This document shows positions 30,952-38,443 of a stretch of 58,228 nt of DNA, one piece after another. The notes below the pieces were generated by a model. That model searched no databases and was not told the origin of the DNA. It saw only the letters and a list, made by a program, of their open reading frames with translations. The translations under genes were made by a program, and so were the position numbers. Position 1 is the stretch's first letter. The number at the start of each line of letters is the position of its first letter. Source of the stretch: JANXAZ01 sp964504655 (GTDB lineage Bacteria; Pseudomonadota; Alphaproteobacteria; Geminicoccales; Geminicoccaceae); contig CAZDFD010000014.1 in assembly GCA_964504655.1 (NCBI GenBank), positions 1-58,228 of the forward strand. Reading direction: 5' to 3'.

Positions 30952-31172
30952 GCCCGAAGCTCCGGCGGGATGCGCTCGTCCTCGCCCAAGGGCCGCGCCT
31001 CCTCCACCAGCATGATCGGGATGCCGTCGCGGATCGGATAGGCGAGCCCGGCCTGCTCGGAGACGAGCTCGTTGCGCGCCCGGTCGTAACGCAACGGCCC
31101 CTTGGTCAGCGGACAGACCAGGAGGTCGAGCAGGCGCGGGTCGACCGCGGTCGCGGATTGATCCTGGCCCAC
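30948..31172 (-). CDS. Trm112/YcaR family protein
   Basis: 74 residues from a GTG placed 6 nt after GGAGG; another GTG six bases upstream would be too near that site. The small zinc-ribbon-like fold is shown by DPRLLDLLVCPLTKGPLRYD and AYPIRDGIPIMLVEEARPL. Family proteins activate methyltransferases in eukaryotes; the bacterial role is unsettled. Only one Cys of the zinc pairs remains (VCPLTKGPL), as in many bacterial homologues. Overlaps the DUF971 gene (ATGA). Confidence 0.9.
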   Translation of the reverse strand: MGQDQSATAVDPRLLDLLVCPLTKGPLRYDRARNELVSEQAGLAYPIRDGIPIMLVEEARPLGEDERIPPELRA

Positions 31173-31183
31173 GGCCACCCTCC

Positions 31184-31834
31184 TCAGTGCCGGACCGGCG
31201 AGCCGCTCGCCTGGGCGGCGCGCGCGTCCATGTCCATGAGCGTCACCAGGAGTTCGCCCTGCCGCACCACGTCGGGGGCCTCGAGCAGCGCCTGCTTCTC
31301 GGTCGGCGCGAACGGGCAGAGCATCGCGAGCGACGTCACGAGGGCCGCGAGCGGCGCGGTCCGCACCGCCTCCCAGTCGGTCTCGATCCCGCGCCGCCGG
31401 AAGAAGGCCTCGGTCGCGGCCAAGAGGCGCGGCCGCATGTCCTCGGGCGGCGCCGCCGGCGCCAGGTCGGCGTGCCAGCGACCGAACTCGGCGAGCACCT
31501 GCCGGTAGGGCGTGGTGACCGACAGCTCCTCGGCCACATCGAACCGGCAGAGGCCGGTGAGGGTGATCAGATAGCGGCCGTCCTCGGTCTCCGCGAAGCT
31601 GGTGATGCCGCCGAGGCAGCCGGTGCGGTAGATCGCCCGTCGCCGGCCGGGCCGCTCCGCCTCGGTCGGCTGGATCATGCCGATCACCCGGTCGGTACGC
31701 ATCGCGTCGCGCACCATCGCCAGGTAGCGCGGCTCGAAGATGTTCAGGGGCAGGCTGCCTCCCGGCAGCAGGAGCGCCCCCTCGAGGGGGAAGATCGGGA
31801 ACCGCGCAGGCACGCTCCGGGCGGCGGCGCGCAT
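31184..31834 (-). CDS. LON substrate-binding-domain protein (peptidase S16 N-terminal type)
   Basis: 216 residues. It has only the N-terminal LON domain, not the AAA+ or protease parts: FPIFPLEGALLLPGGSLPLN, IFEPRYLAMVRDAMRTDRVI and a CLGGITSFAETEDGRYLITL block. Stand-alone LON-domain proteins are typical next to YbbN in alphaproteobacteria; their role is unknown, possibly in binding unfolded protein. The start codon shares one base with the stop of the YbbN-like gene (TGATG), which suggests translational coupling. Confidence 0.92.
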   Translation of the reverse strand: MRAAARSVPARFPIFPLEGALLLPGGSLPLNIFEPRYLAMVRDAMRTDRVIGMIQPTEAERPGRRRAIYRTGCLGGITSFAETEDGRYLITLTGLCRFDVAEELSVTTPYRQVLAEFGRWHADLAPAAPPEDMRPRLLAATEAFFRRRGIETDWEAVRTAPLAALVTSLAMLCPFAPTEKQALLEAPDVVRQGELLVTLMDMDARAAQASGSPVRH

Positions 31835-32754
31835 CAGGAGAACAGCACGCTCGACAGCATGCGCCGGCCCTTGAGCGTCGCCGGGTGCTTGGGGCCGAGC
31901 GCGTCGAAGAACTTGACGAGCTGCTTGCGGGCCGCGTCCTCGTTCCAGGCGCGGTCCTTGCGGACGATCGTGCACAGATGCTCCATCGCGGTCTCGAGCT
32001 GGCCGCGGAGGAACAGCGCGGTGGCGAGCCGATAGCGGCTCTCATGGTCCTCGGGGCGGGCCTCGAGCCGGGCCTGAAGGATGGCGGGATCGCCGACCTC
32101 GCCCGCCTCCTCGGCCAGCTGGATCGCCGCCTTGGCACCCAGGATCGCCGCGTGGTTGGCCTGGGCCTTGGGCGCCTTGTCCAGCATCCGCTTGGCGTCC
32201 TCGCGCTGGCCGGCGGCCAGGAGGCAGCGGGCGAGCCCGCCGATCGCCTCGGGGTTCTCGGGCTCGGCGCGGAGGATCGCGTTGTAGATGGCGGCGCCGG
32301 CCTTGACGTCGCCCCGCTCCACGGCCGCTCGGGCGGCCTCGAGGTCGCCCGAGAGATCGGCGCCCGCCGGTGCGCCCACGAGCTTCTCGATCAGCGCCTT
32401 GATCTGGCTCTCCGGCTGGGCACCGGCGAAGCCCGTGACGGGCTGGCCGCCGACGAAGGCGTAGACCGTCGGCACCGACTGGATCCTGAGCTGCTGGGCC
32501 AGCTCCGGGTTGTCGTCGATGTTGATCTTGACGAGCTTGACCTTGCCGCCGGCCGCCTTGACCACCTTCTCGAGCACCGGCGTGAGCTGCTTGCACGGCC
32601 CGCACCAGGGCGCCCAGAAGTCGACCAGCACAGGCGTCGTCATCGAGGCCTGGATGACGTCCTGGGCGAAGGTCTCGAGCGAGCCGTCCTTGACGACGCT
32701 CCGGTCGCCGCCGTTGGCCTTGGGCTTGGCGGCCGCGCCGCTGAAGAGCTGCAT
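31834..32754 (-). CDS. YbbN-like thioredoxin/TPR co-chaperone
   Basis: 306 residues. A thioredoxin domain (about 20-130) with the full active-site WCGPC (Cys51, Cys54) is fused to a TPR-like C-terminal region (about 140-306). E. coli CnoX/YbbN has SxxC; here the canonical CGPC suggests redox activity. It would act in the cytoplasm as a holdase that hands clients to DnaK and GroEL. I start at MQLFSG; the upstream frame adds an Arg-rich tail. First gene of a four-gene operon to DUF971. Confidence 0.92.
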   Translation of the reverse strand: MQLFSGAAAKPKANGGDRSVVKDGSLETFAQDVIQASMTTPVLVDFWAPWCGPCKQLTPVLEKVVKAAGGKVKLVKINIDDNPELAQQLRIQSVPTVYAFVGGQPVTGFAGAQPESQIKALIEKLVGAPAGADLSGDLEAARAAVERGDVKAGAAIYNAILRAEPENPEAIGGLARCLLAAGQREDAKRMLDKAPKAQANHAAILGAKAAIQLAEEAGEVGDPAILQARLEARPEDHESRYRLATALFLRGQLETAMEHLCTIVRKDRAWNEDAARKQLVKFFDALGPKHPATLKGRRMLSSVLFS

Positions 32755-32860
32755 CCTGATCGATCCCCGTCGCTGCACGGCACGCCGGCGCGACCGGCCG
32801 TCGCTCGGCAAACCGCGCGTAATGTGAGCGCCGGCCGTGCCGTCTACAAGCCCGGGCCGC

Positions 32861-33535
32861 CTAGCGCCAGCTCGCGATCGCTGCGAGCGGCTTCTTGATC
32901 CCGGCGGCCGCCGGCACCCGGCAGCCCTCGGCCGGAAAGCCGGTCACCAGCAGCACGAACGGCTTCTCCTCGGCCGGCCGACCAAGGAGCGCGTTGAGGA
33001 ATCCCATTGGCGCCGGCGTGTGGGTCAGCGTGGCGAGGCCGGCATGGTGCAGGGCGGCGATCAGGAGCCCGGTCGCGATGCCGACCGACTCGCTCGCATA
33101 GTAGTGCTTGATCCGTCGCCCGTCCGGGGCCCGGCCCGAGCGCTGCACGAACACCGCGATCAGCCAGGGTGCCGTCTCGAGGAAGGGCTTCTGCCAGTCG
33201 GTGCCGAGTGGGGCCAGGGCCTGCAGCCACTCGGGTCCCGCGCGCTCGGCGTAGAAGGCCCGCTCCTCGGCCTCGGCGGCCTCGCGCAGGCGCCGGCGCA
33301 GGGGCCCGGCGCCGACCACCGCGAAGTGCCAGGGCTGCAGGTTGGCGCCCGAGGGTGCCGAACCCGCGGCGAGCAGCGCCTCCTCGATCACCGCCCGAGG
33401 CACCGGTTCAGGGGCGAAGTCGCGCACCGTGCGCCGCGTCGCCATGCGGGCGCGGAAGGCCCGGGCCCGCTCGAGCAGCTCCGCCTCGCCGACCCGAGCG
33501 AAGCCTTCGAGCGCCTGCATCGCCGGCCCGTCCAT
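32861..33535 (-). CDS. Nitroreductase family protein
   Basis: 224 residues. The FMN-binding fold is shown by RRTVRDFAPEPVPRAVIEEA, then SAPSGANLQPWHFAVVG, the core flavin-binding motif, SVGIATGLLIAALHHAGLAT and GRPAEEKPFVLLVTGFPAEG. This pattern (APSGANLQPW, then EKPFVLLVTG) matches the iodotyrosine deiodinase/BluB-like side of the superfamily; the real substrate is unknown. AGGGGGAGCAGCCG precedes the ATG. The gene is divergent from the VTT-domain gene (84 nt). Confidence 0.9.
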   Translation of the reverse strand: MDGPAMQALEGFARVGEAELLERARAFRARMATRRTVRDFAPEPVPRAVIEEALLAAGSAPSGANLQPWHFAVVGAGPLRRRLREAAEAEERAFYAERAGPEWLQALAPLGTDWQKPFLETAPWLIAVFVQRSGRAPDGRRIKHYYASESVGIATGLLIAALHHAGLATLTHTPAPMGFLNALLGRPAEEKPFVLLVTGFPAEGCRVPAAAGIKKPLAAIASWR

Positions 33536-33619
33536 CGGCTGCTCCCCCCTGCCTCGCGCGCACCCTTGCACCGATCGGGCCTCAGGGTCCACTAAGCCTT
33601 CGGGAGGTCGCCCGCTGCG

Positions 33620-34288
33620 ATGCGCCGTCTGGCCCTCGTGTTCCTCGCTCTGGCCGGGCTCGTGCTGGTCCCCTTCCTGCTCTGGGGCGAGCGGCTCGAG
33701 GCGGCGCTCGACCCGGCGGCGCTCGCCGCCCGGCTGCAGGCCCAGGGGCCGCTCGCGACGCTCGTGGCGATGGGCCTCCTCTGGTCGGATCTCCTCCTGC
33801 CGATCCCGGCCACCGCGGTGATGAGCGCACTCGGCCTCGTGCACGGCACGCTCCTGGGCGGCCTTTTGGGGGCCGCCGGCTCGATCCTGGCCGGCCTCAC
33901 CGGCTACGGTCTGTGCCGGGCGCTCGGCCCGCGCGCGGCGCAGGCGATCCTGGGCGCCGACGGCCTCCGCGAGGGCGAGCAGCTGTTCGACCGGGTGGGC
34001 GCCTGGCTCGTCCTCCTGTCGCGCTGGCTGCCGGTCTTCCCCGAGGTCGTGGCCTGCATGGCCGGCCTCGCGCGGATGCACCTGCCGACCTTCCTCGTCG
34101 CCCTGGCGGCGGGCTCGCTGCCCATGGCCCTGGCGTTCGCGGCGCTGGGCGCCTTCGGCGTCGAGCGGCCGGGGCTGGCGCTCGCCCTCAGTGCGCTGGC
34201 GCCGCCCGTGATCTGGCTTCTGGTCCGACCGCTGGCGCTGCGCGCCGCGCGCGCCGGGGCGGACGTCCGCGGGGAGAGCGTGCCGTGA
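33620..34288 (+). CDS. VTT-domain (TVP38/TMEM64-like) membrane protein
   Basis: 222 residues with about six hydrophobic segments. The VTT (SNARE-associated Golgi/DedA-like) core is seen in LLWSDLLLPIPATAVMSALG, the re-entrant GGLLGAAGSILAGLTGYGLC, and RWLPVFPEVVACMAGLARM. VTT proteins move or scramble lipids, and the DedA branch recycles undecaprenyl phosphate; which branch this one has cannot be told. It overlaps the next gene by 4 nt (GTGA), so the pair is coupled. Confidence 0.88.
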   Translation: MRRLALVFLALAGLVLVPFLLWGERLEAALDPAALAARLQAQGPLATLVAMGLLWSDLLLPIPATAVMSALGLVHGTLLGGLLGAAGSILAGLTGYGLCRALGPRAAQAILGADGLREGEQLFDRVGAWLVLLSRWLPVFPEVVACMAGLARMHLPTFLVALAAGSLPMALAFAALGAFGVERPGLALALSALAPPVIWLLVRPLALRAARAGADVRGESVP

Positions 34289-34737
34289 GCAAGCGACCGA
34301 CACCCGAGCCGGTCGACCCGGCACGCCTGCCCGAGCTCGCCCGCGCGGTGATCGCGGCCGACCGCTTCCCGCGCTTGGCGACGCTCGACGGCACCCAGCC
34401 GCGGGTCCGACCGGTGAGCCCGGTGCGCATCGACGGGTTCGTCGTCTACGTCGCCAACCTGAAGCGCTACCACAAGACCGCCGAGCTCGCGGCCAACCCG
34501 CACTGCGAGCTCTGCTGGCTCTCGCCCGAGCACGACCAGGTGCGGATCACGGGCGTGGCCGAGCCGGTGATGGACCGCACCGTGCTCGAGGAGATCTGGC
34601 GCGCCAACCCGCTCCTGCGCGCCTATCTGGGCTCCCCCGACAACCCGGAGCTGGTCCTCTACCGGATCGTCCCGGCTCGTGTCCGCTTCATGCGCGAATG
34701 GGCCCTCGACTACCACGAGGTCCCGCTCGACCCCTGA
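34285..34737 (+). CDS. Pyridoxamine 5'-phosphate oxidase-family (FMN-binding split-barrel) protein
   Basis: 150 residues from a GTG that overlaps the VTT gene stop; GGGGAGAG lies 8 nt before. The split barrel is shown by FPRLATLDGTQPRVRPVSPV, GFVVYVANLKRYHKTAELAA and CELCWLSPEHDQVRITGVAE. Members bind FMN or F420 or lack cofactor; general stress protein 26-like and PNPOx-like names apply. It is not true PdxH (too short, no C-terminal dimer domain). Substrate unknown. Confidence 0.86.
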   Translation: MSKRPTPEPVDPARLPELARAVIAADRFPRLATLDGTQPRVRPVSPVRIDGFVVYVANLKRYHKTAELAANPHCELCWLSPEHDQVRITGVAEPVMDRTVLEEIWRANPLLRAYLGSPDNPELVLYRIVPARVRFMREWALDYHEVPLDP

Positions 34738-34789
34738 GCGGCAACGGCTCGCCGATGCCTCGGCGATGCCGTGGCGAGCCGGCCGACGT

Positions 34790-35182
34790 TCAGGACCTGC
34801 GCAGAGTGATCGCCCTGCCGTCGTTCCAAACGACGGCGAATCCGGCGCGCGCGAGCGTTTCCGCGACCTCCGCGAGCGGAACGGCGCGGAACGCCTTTTC
34901 GGCCTCGTCCTTGCGTCGCGCGGCGACGAGCATGGCGACGGTCGACCCGGCGCTCACAAGCCAGCCCACTGGTCCGAACCAGAGGCCGCCGATCGCGGCC
35001 GCGGTGGTTCCGCCGGCGGCCCACTGCGCGCTTCGATACTTGTGGTAGGCGTTGAAGCCCTTCGACAGCCGCTGGCTCAGTTCGCCCACGACCTCGATCT
35101 CGGTGCCCGGCAGGTGCTCGCGGCATGACCGCTGGAGCCGGGCCAGCTGCGCGTCCGTCTCGATCCGGATTGTTGCCGACAC
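34790..35182 (-). CDS. Hypothetical protein with Gly/Ala membrane hairpin
   Basis: 130 residues from a GTG with GGAGGCAGGAC in front. A soluble N-terminal part (ATIRIETDAQLARLQRSC, then EVVGELSQRLSKGFNAYHKY) is followed by a Gly/Ala-rich hydrophobic stretch at 54-88 with a turn at GP, which looks like a membrane hairpin or glycine zipper, and a soluble end with AETLARAGFAVVWNDGRAIT. No family recognised. It lies 41 nt downstream of a membrane-anchored J-domain gene and is probably in the same transcript, so a shared stress or protein-quality role is possible. Confidence 0.7.
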   Translation of the reverse strand: MSATIRIETDAQLARLQRSCREHLPGTEIEVVGELSQRLSKGFNAYHKYRSAQWAAGGTTAAAIGGLWFGPVGWLVSAGSTVAMLVAARRKDEAEKAFRAVPLAEVAETLARAGFAVVWNDGRAITLRRS

Positions 35183-35223
35183 CGTCCTGCCTCCCGCCGC
35201 GGGTCCCGTCGTCGGCCGGCCCC

Positions 35224-36297
35224 TCAGGCGACGATCACGAGCAGCCGCTCGTAGGCGTGGTTGAGCTCCCGTGCCCTGGCCTCCGCGTGCGCCCGCTCGT
35301 CCTCGGGCGCGGAGTGGAACAGGTCGGGATGGCATTCCTTGATCAGCTGCCGATAGGCGCGCTGCACCTCGGCACGGCTCGAACCCGCGGCGATTCCGAG
35401 CGTGGCGTACAGACCCTCGATCTCGTCGACATGGGGCTGGAGCGCCGCGTCGAGGGCGCTGGCTTCGGCGCCCATCGCGCTCGCGAGCCAGCGCACGAAG
35501 CGCAGGCTCGGGGCGCCCACGGGACCGCCGGCCTTCACACCGTCGACGACTCTGCCGACGACCTCGCCCCAGCCCTCCGACCCGAGCTCTGCCTTGAGCA
35601 CGGCGCCGAGGAACGCCGCCCGGTCGGCCGAGGCGTCGAGCGACTCGGCGGCGGCGCGGCTCAGGTAGCGACGGACCGTCTCCAGCCCGGGCTCGCGCAG
35701 GCCGAGCCCATTTTCCGACCAGTCTCGGACGTAGCGGACCTGCTCGCGCTTCAGCTCGCCCGACGCCCGCGCCGCCGTGACGATCGCATCGCACAGTGCC
35801 GACAGCAGATTCTGGCGGTCGAACTTCTCGCTGTCCATGGCCACGTTGAAGCGGCTCTCAGTGACGTCCACGCCGCCGGCGATGCGCAGCTTGACGAGCA
35901 GTTCGAACTCCCCGGCGACGGCGCCGATCGCAGTGTACGGCAGGAACAGGGCGACGATCGGCCGCCCGTCGGCATCGCGGGGCAGGCTTCCCTCCGTCGG
36001 CCGGGCGACCAGCAGATCGCCGTCACGGTCCGCATAGGCGGCGAGCTTGGCCTTCAGGTGGCGGCCCTCCAGCCGCGGCCAGACCAAGAGAACGAGCTTG
36101 CCCAGATCGGCATCGGCCGGGGTCACGGCAAAGCTGAGCAGCGCGCCCGGCCCGTCCGGGCCGAACGCGTTGTGCTTGATGCTCACCGTCGGGATATCGA
36201 ACGCCGGCCGCGGCGGCCCCTCGCTCAGCTTTCGCAGGCCGTACGCCGCCAAGCCGGCCACCGCGCCAATTGCAATCGGTAGGAGAGGAAGCACCAT
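35224..36297 (-). CDS. Membrane-anchored TerB-like/J-domain protein
   Basis: 357 residues. One N-terminal transmembrane segment (1-20), a beta-rich domain (about 32-155, IKHNAFGPDGPGALLSFAVT), a helical TerB-like region with ALCDAIVTAARASGELKREQ (about 165-285) and a C-terminal J domain (about 295-357) with HPD in KECHPDLFH. This is similar in plan to DjlA (TM, TerB-like, J), but the beta-rich insert is not part of DjlA. It should face the cytoplasm and recruit DnaK. A 195-nt AT-richer gap lies upstream. Confidence 0.82.
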   Translation of the reverse strand: MVLPLLPIAIGAVAGLAAYGLRKLSEGPPRPAFDIPTVSIKHNAFGPDGPGALLSFAVTPADADLGKLVLLVWPRLEGRHLKAKLAAYADRDGDLLVARPTEGSLPRDADGRPIVALFLPYTAIGAVAGEFELLVKLRIAGGVDVTESRFNVAMDSEKFDRQNLLSALCDAIVTAARASGELKREQVRYVRDWSENGLGLREPGLETVRRYLSRAAAESLDASADRAAFLGAVLKAELGSEGWGEVVGRVVDGVKAGGPVGAPSLRFVRWLASAMGAEASALDAALQPHVDEIEGLYATLGIAAGSSRAEVQRAYRQLIKECHPDLFHSAPEDERAHAEARARELNHAYERLLVIVA

Positions 36298-36492
36298 CGA
36301 AATCTACCCTCATCAAGAATGACAATCTCGTGACGCACAAGGCTGGCAAGATCACGCGCGAGAATTCGCACTGCATCAGGGCGCCGACTGAACCTCAGCG
36401 ATTGGATGCTAACGAGCAGCGCACGCCCTGGTCAAGGCGACAGGAGCGGAGCGGCCGTCGAGCCGCTCGTGCGAGCGCCGCAATGCTCGAGC
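36298..36492. other. AT-richer intergenic gap
   Basis: 195 nt between the J-domain gene and a phasin-like gene. The half next to 36298-36400 is clearly richer in A and T than its surroundings and probably holds the promoter of the J-domain gene. I see no coding potential and no clear -35/-10 pair. Confidence 0.4.
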
Positions 36493-36813
36493 CTAGCGCT
36501 TGCTCAGCCGCTTCGCGTTGGTGCGGGTGCGGCGGCGGACCGGGCGCAGGGCCGCCTCGGCGGCGGCCAGCGCCCGGGCGGGCGACGGCCGGCCGGGGGC
36601 GAGCGCCGAGCGGGCGAGCGCGGCCGCGGCCTCGGCCGCTGCGGCCGGCTTCTCGGCCAGCATCCGAGCTGTCTCGGCGGCCGGCGGCAGCCGGCCGCGC
36701 GCCAGTGCGGCGCCGATCGCGGCGCTCCTGAGGGTGACCGTGGTCGCGGCCGCGAGCGTGGTCTCGGCCATCTGCCAGGAGAGCCGCCAGGCGGCCTGCC
36801 AGGTCCGGAGCAT
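36493..36813 (-). CDS. Small Ala-rich protein, phasin-like
   Basis: 106 residues. It begins with LRTWQAAWRLSWQMAETTLA, is Ala-rich and helical throughout, and ends with a basic PVRRRTRTNAKRLSKR tail. The ALxPVRRRxxxNAKRL tail with helical body resembles phasin-type and PHA-granule proteins, in which the end reads PVHRRVTANAKRL. No PHA synthase is close. It could be a granule-associated protein, or a DNA-binding basic protein. Codon usage supports that it is real. Confidence 0.6.
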   Translation of the reverse strand: MLRTWQAAWRLSWQMAETTLAAATTVTLRSAAIGAALARGRLPPAAETARMLAEKPAAAAEAAAALARSALAPGRPSPARALAAAEAALRPVRRRTRTNAKRLSKR

Positions 36814-36952
36814 CTCGAATCCCGTGCCGGAGTTCCCGAGCCGCAGTGAGCCCGGGTCGGCCGCCGTGCGTCAACCCCGTCCGGCGCGATCGTGTCGCCC
36901 GGGCGCCTCCGCCGGCCTGCGCCGGGACGGCGGAAGGCCCCCGGGCGGCCGC

Positions 36953-38218
36953 TCAGCCCGGATAGCGCCAAGTCATCGTCAGGGGCGTGCAGCAGCCCGG
37001 CTGGACCAGGCGCAGCCTGAGCTCGTCGCCGGGTCGCGCGGCCTTGGGCGCGCGCAGCACGAACGAACCCACGGTCTCGAGCCGGAGCTCACCGTCCTTG
37101 GTGCCGGTCCAGACCTCGGGCGGGCCGCGCCGCCGGTCGGCGACCAGCTCGAGGCCGTCGACCTCGAGGCGCAGTACCGAGGCGATCGGCAGCGGCGGGC
37201 CGGCCTCGCTCGCGCAGCGGCCGGCGAGCTCGACCGTGAGCTCGCGCCCAGGCGGGATCGGGTCGTCCAGGCCGCGCACCGCCCAGCTGCAGACGAAGCT
37301 GCCGAGCCGCCGGTCGCGGTCGAGCCAGAGGTTGAACAACACGAAGCCCTCGGGCGTGCGGCCGACGCTGATCTGCTGGGAGGGCCCGCCGCCGGCCGGC
37401 GGCTCGACCCGGACGCTTCTGGTCTCCTGCAGTGCCTCGACCCGCTCGAAGGCGCGCCGCGTCGGGGCCAAGGGCAGGGCCGCCGGCAGCACCGCCGGCT
37501 GGGCCGCGGGGCCGGACGCCGGGCCCGGTGCCACGGCAGCCGGCGGCGCCGGCTGCGGGCGGGTACGGGCCAGCTCCGCCTCGATCCGCGCCTGCTGTTC
37601 GGCCAGTCGGCGCTGCTCGGCCTCGACCCGCTGCCGCTCGGCCTCGAGCCGGGCCCGCTCGGCCTCGACCCGTTGCCGCTCGGCCTCGATGCGGGCCCGT
37701 TCCTCGGCCGCCTTCCGGGCCTGCTCGGCAGCGAGCCGGGCCTCCTCGGCGCGCCGCTGCACCTCCTGCTCGAGCCAGGCGATTCGCTCGGCCGTCCCGC
37801 TCCGAGCCCGCTCGAGCGCGCTGATCTGCGGCACGAGCTCGCGGTCGACCTGCGCCCGGGTCTCGGCGGCGAGCGCCGCCACCAGGGTGTCGGGGGCCGT
37901 GCCGGGTGGCACGCTCGGCCGGGCCAGCGGGCGGACCGAGGCCGGCAGCGCCGCCGCCGTCCGCGCCAGCTCGCCGAGAGTGCCGCGCGGCACGGTGTGC
38001 AGGAGGCCGGCGCGGTCGTCGCGCAGCAGCAGCTCGCCGCGCGAGGCGGCCGCCAGGAGCTCGCGCAGATGGCCCAGATAGCGGTCGAGCGCGGCGAGCT
38101 CCTGGCGGCGCTGGACGATCTCGTCGTCGAGCGGGCCCTGTGCCGAGGCGGCGCCCGCGGCGAGCAACGGCAGGAGGACGAGGACGGCCAGGAACGGGGC
38201 GGGGCGGCGCGCGCGCAT
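36953..38218 (-). CDS. Secreted coiled-coil protein of unknown function
   Basis: 421 residues. Signal peptide 1-27 (ending AASA), a helical domain to about 115, then a coiled coil (about 130-225) with near-heptad repeats of EAERQRVEAERARLEAERQR, a Pro/Ala linker (RPQPAPPAAVAPGPA), and a C-terminal beta-rich domain (about 260-421) with two adjacent Cys (QPGCCTPLTM) and Cys pairs in SFVCSWAVRG and GRCASEAG. The plan recalls EnvC/TolA-like periplasmic proteins, but the end domain is not an LytM domain. GGAGGATGCG precedes the ATG. Role unknown; perhaps envelope binding. Confidence 0.72.
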   Translation of the reverse strand: MRARRPAPFLAVLVLLPLLAAGAASAQGPLDDEIVQRRQELAALDRYLGHLRELLAAASRGELLLRDDRAGLLHTVPRGTLGELARTAAALPASVRPLARPSVPPGTAPDTLVAALAAETRAQVDRELVPQISALERARSGTAERIAWLEQEVQRRAEEARLAAEQARKAAEERARIEAERQRVEAERARLEAERQRVEAEQRRLAEQQARIEAELARTRPQPAPPAAVAPGPASGPAAQPAVLPAALPLAPTRRAFERVEALQETRSVRVEPPAGGGPSQQISVGRTPEGFVLFNLWLDRDRRLGSFVCSWAVRGLDDPIPPGRELTVELAGRCASEAGPPLPIASVLRLEVDGLELVADRRRGPPEVWTGTKDGELRLETVGSFVLRAPKAARPGDELRLRLVQPGCCTPLTMTWRYPG

Positions 38219-38443
38219 CGCATCCTCCGGTCGTGCGCGGCCCGGCGCCTGCCGAAGCCGCTCCACCCGAGGATTAACCGATCGGCGCGAGTCCCCCCAG
38301 CGAGCGAACGGCGAAGATCCTGCCCCGGTTGCTCGCGCTCCGGTGGATCGCGACGGATCAGCATTGTGGATCAGAAGGTTGCCGGACGACCCGCAGGCTC
38401 GGCCGGCCACCGGGATCGACGTCGAGCGAGCACCTGAATACGC

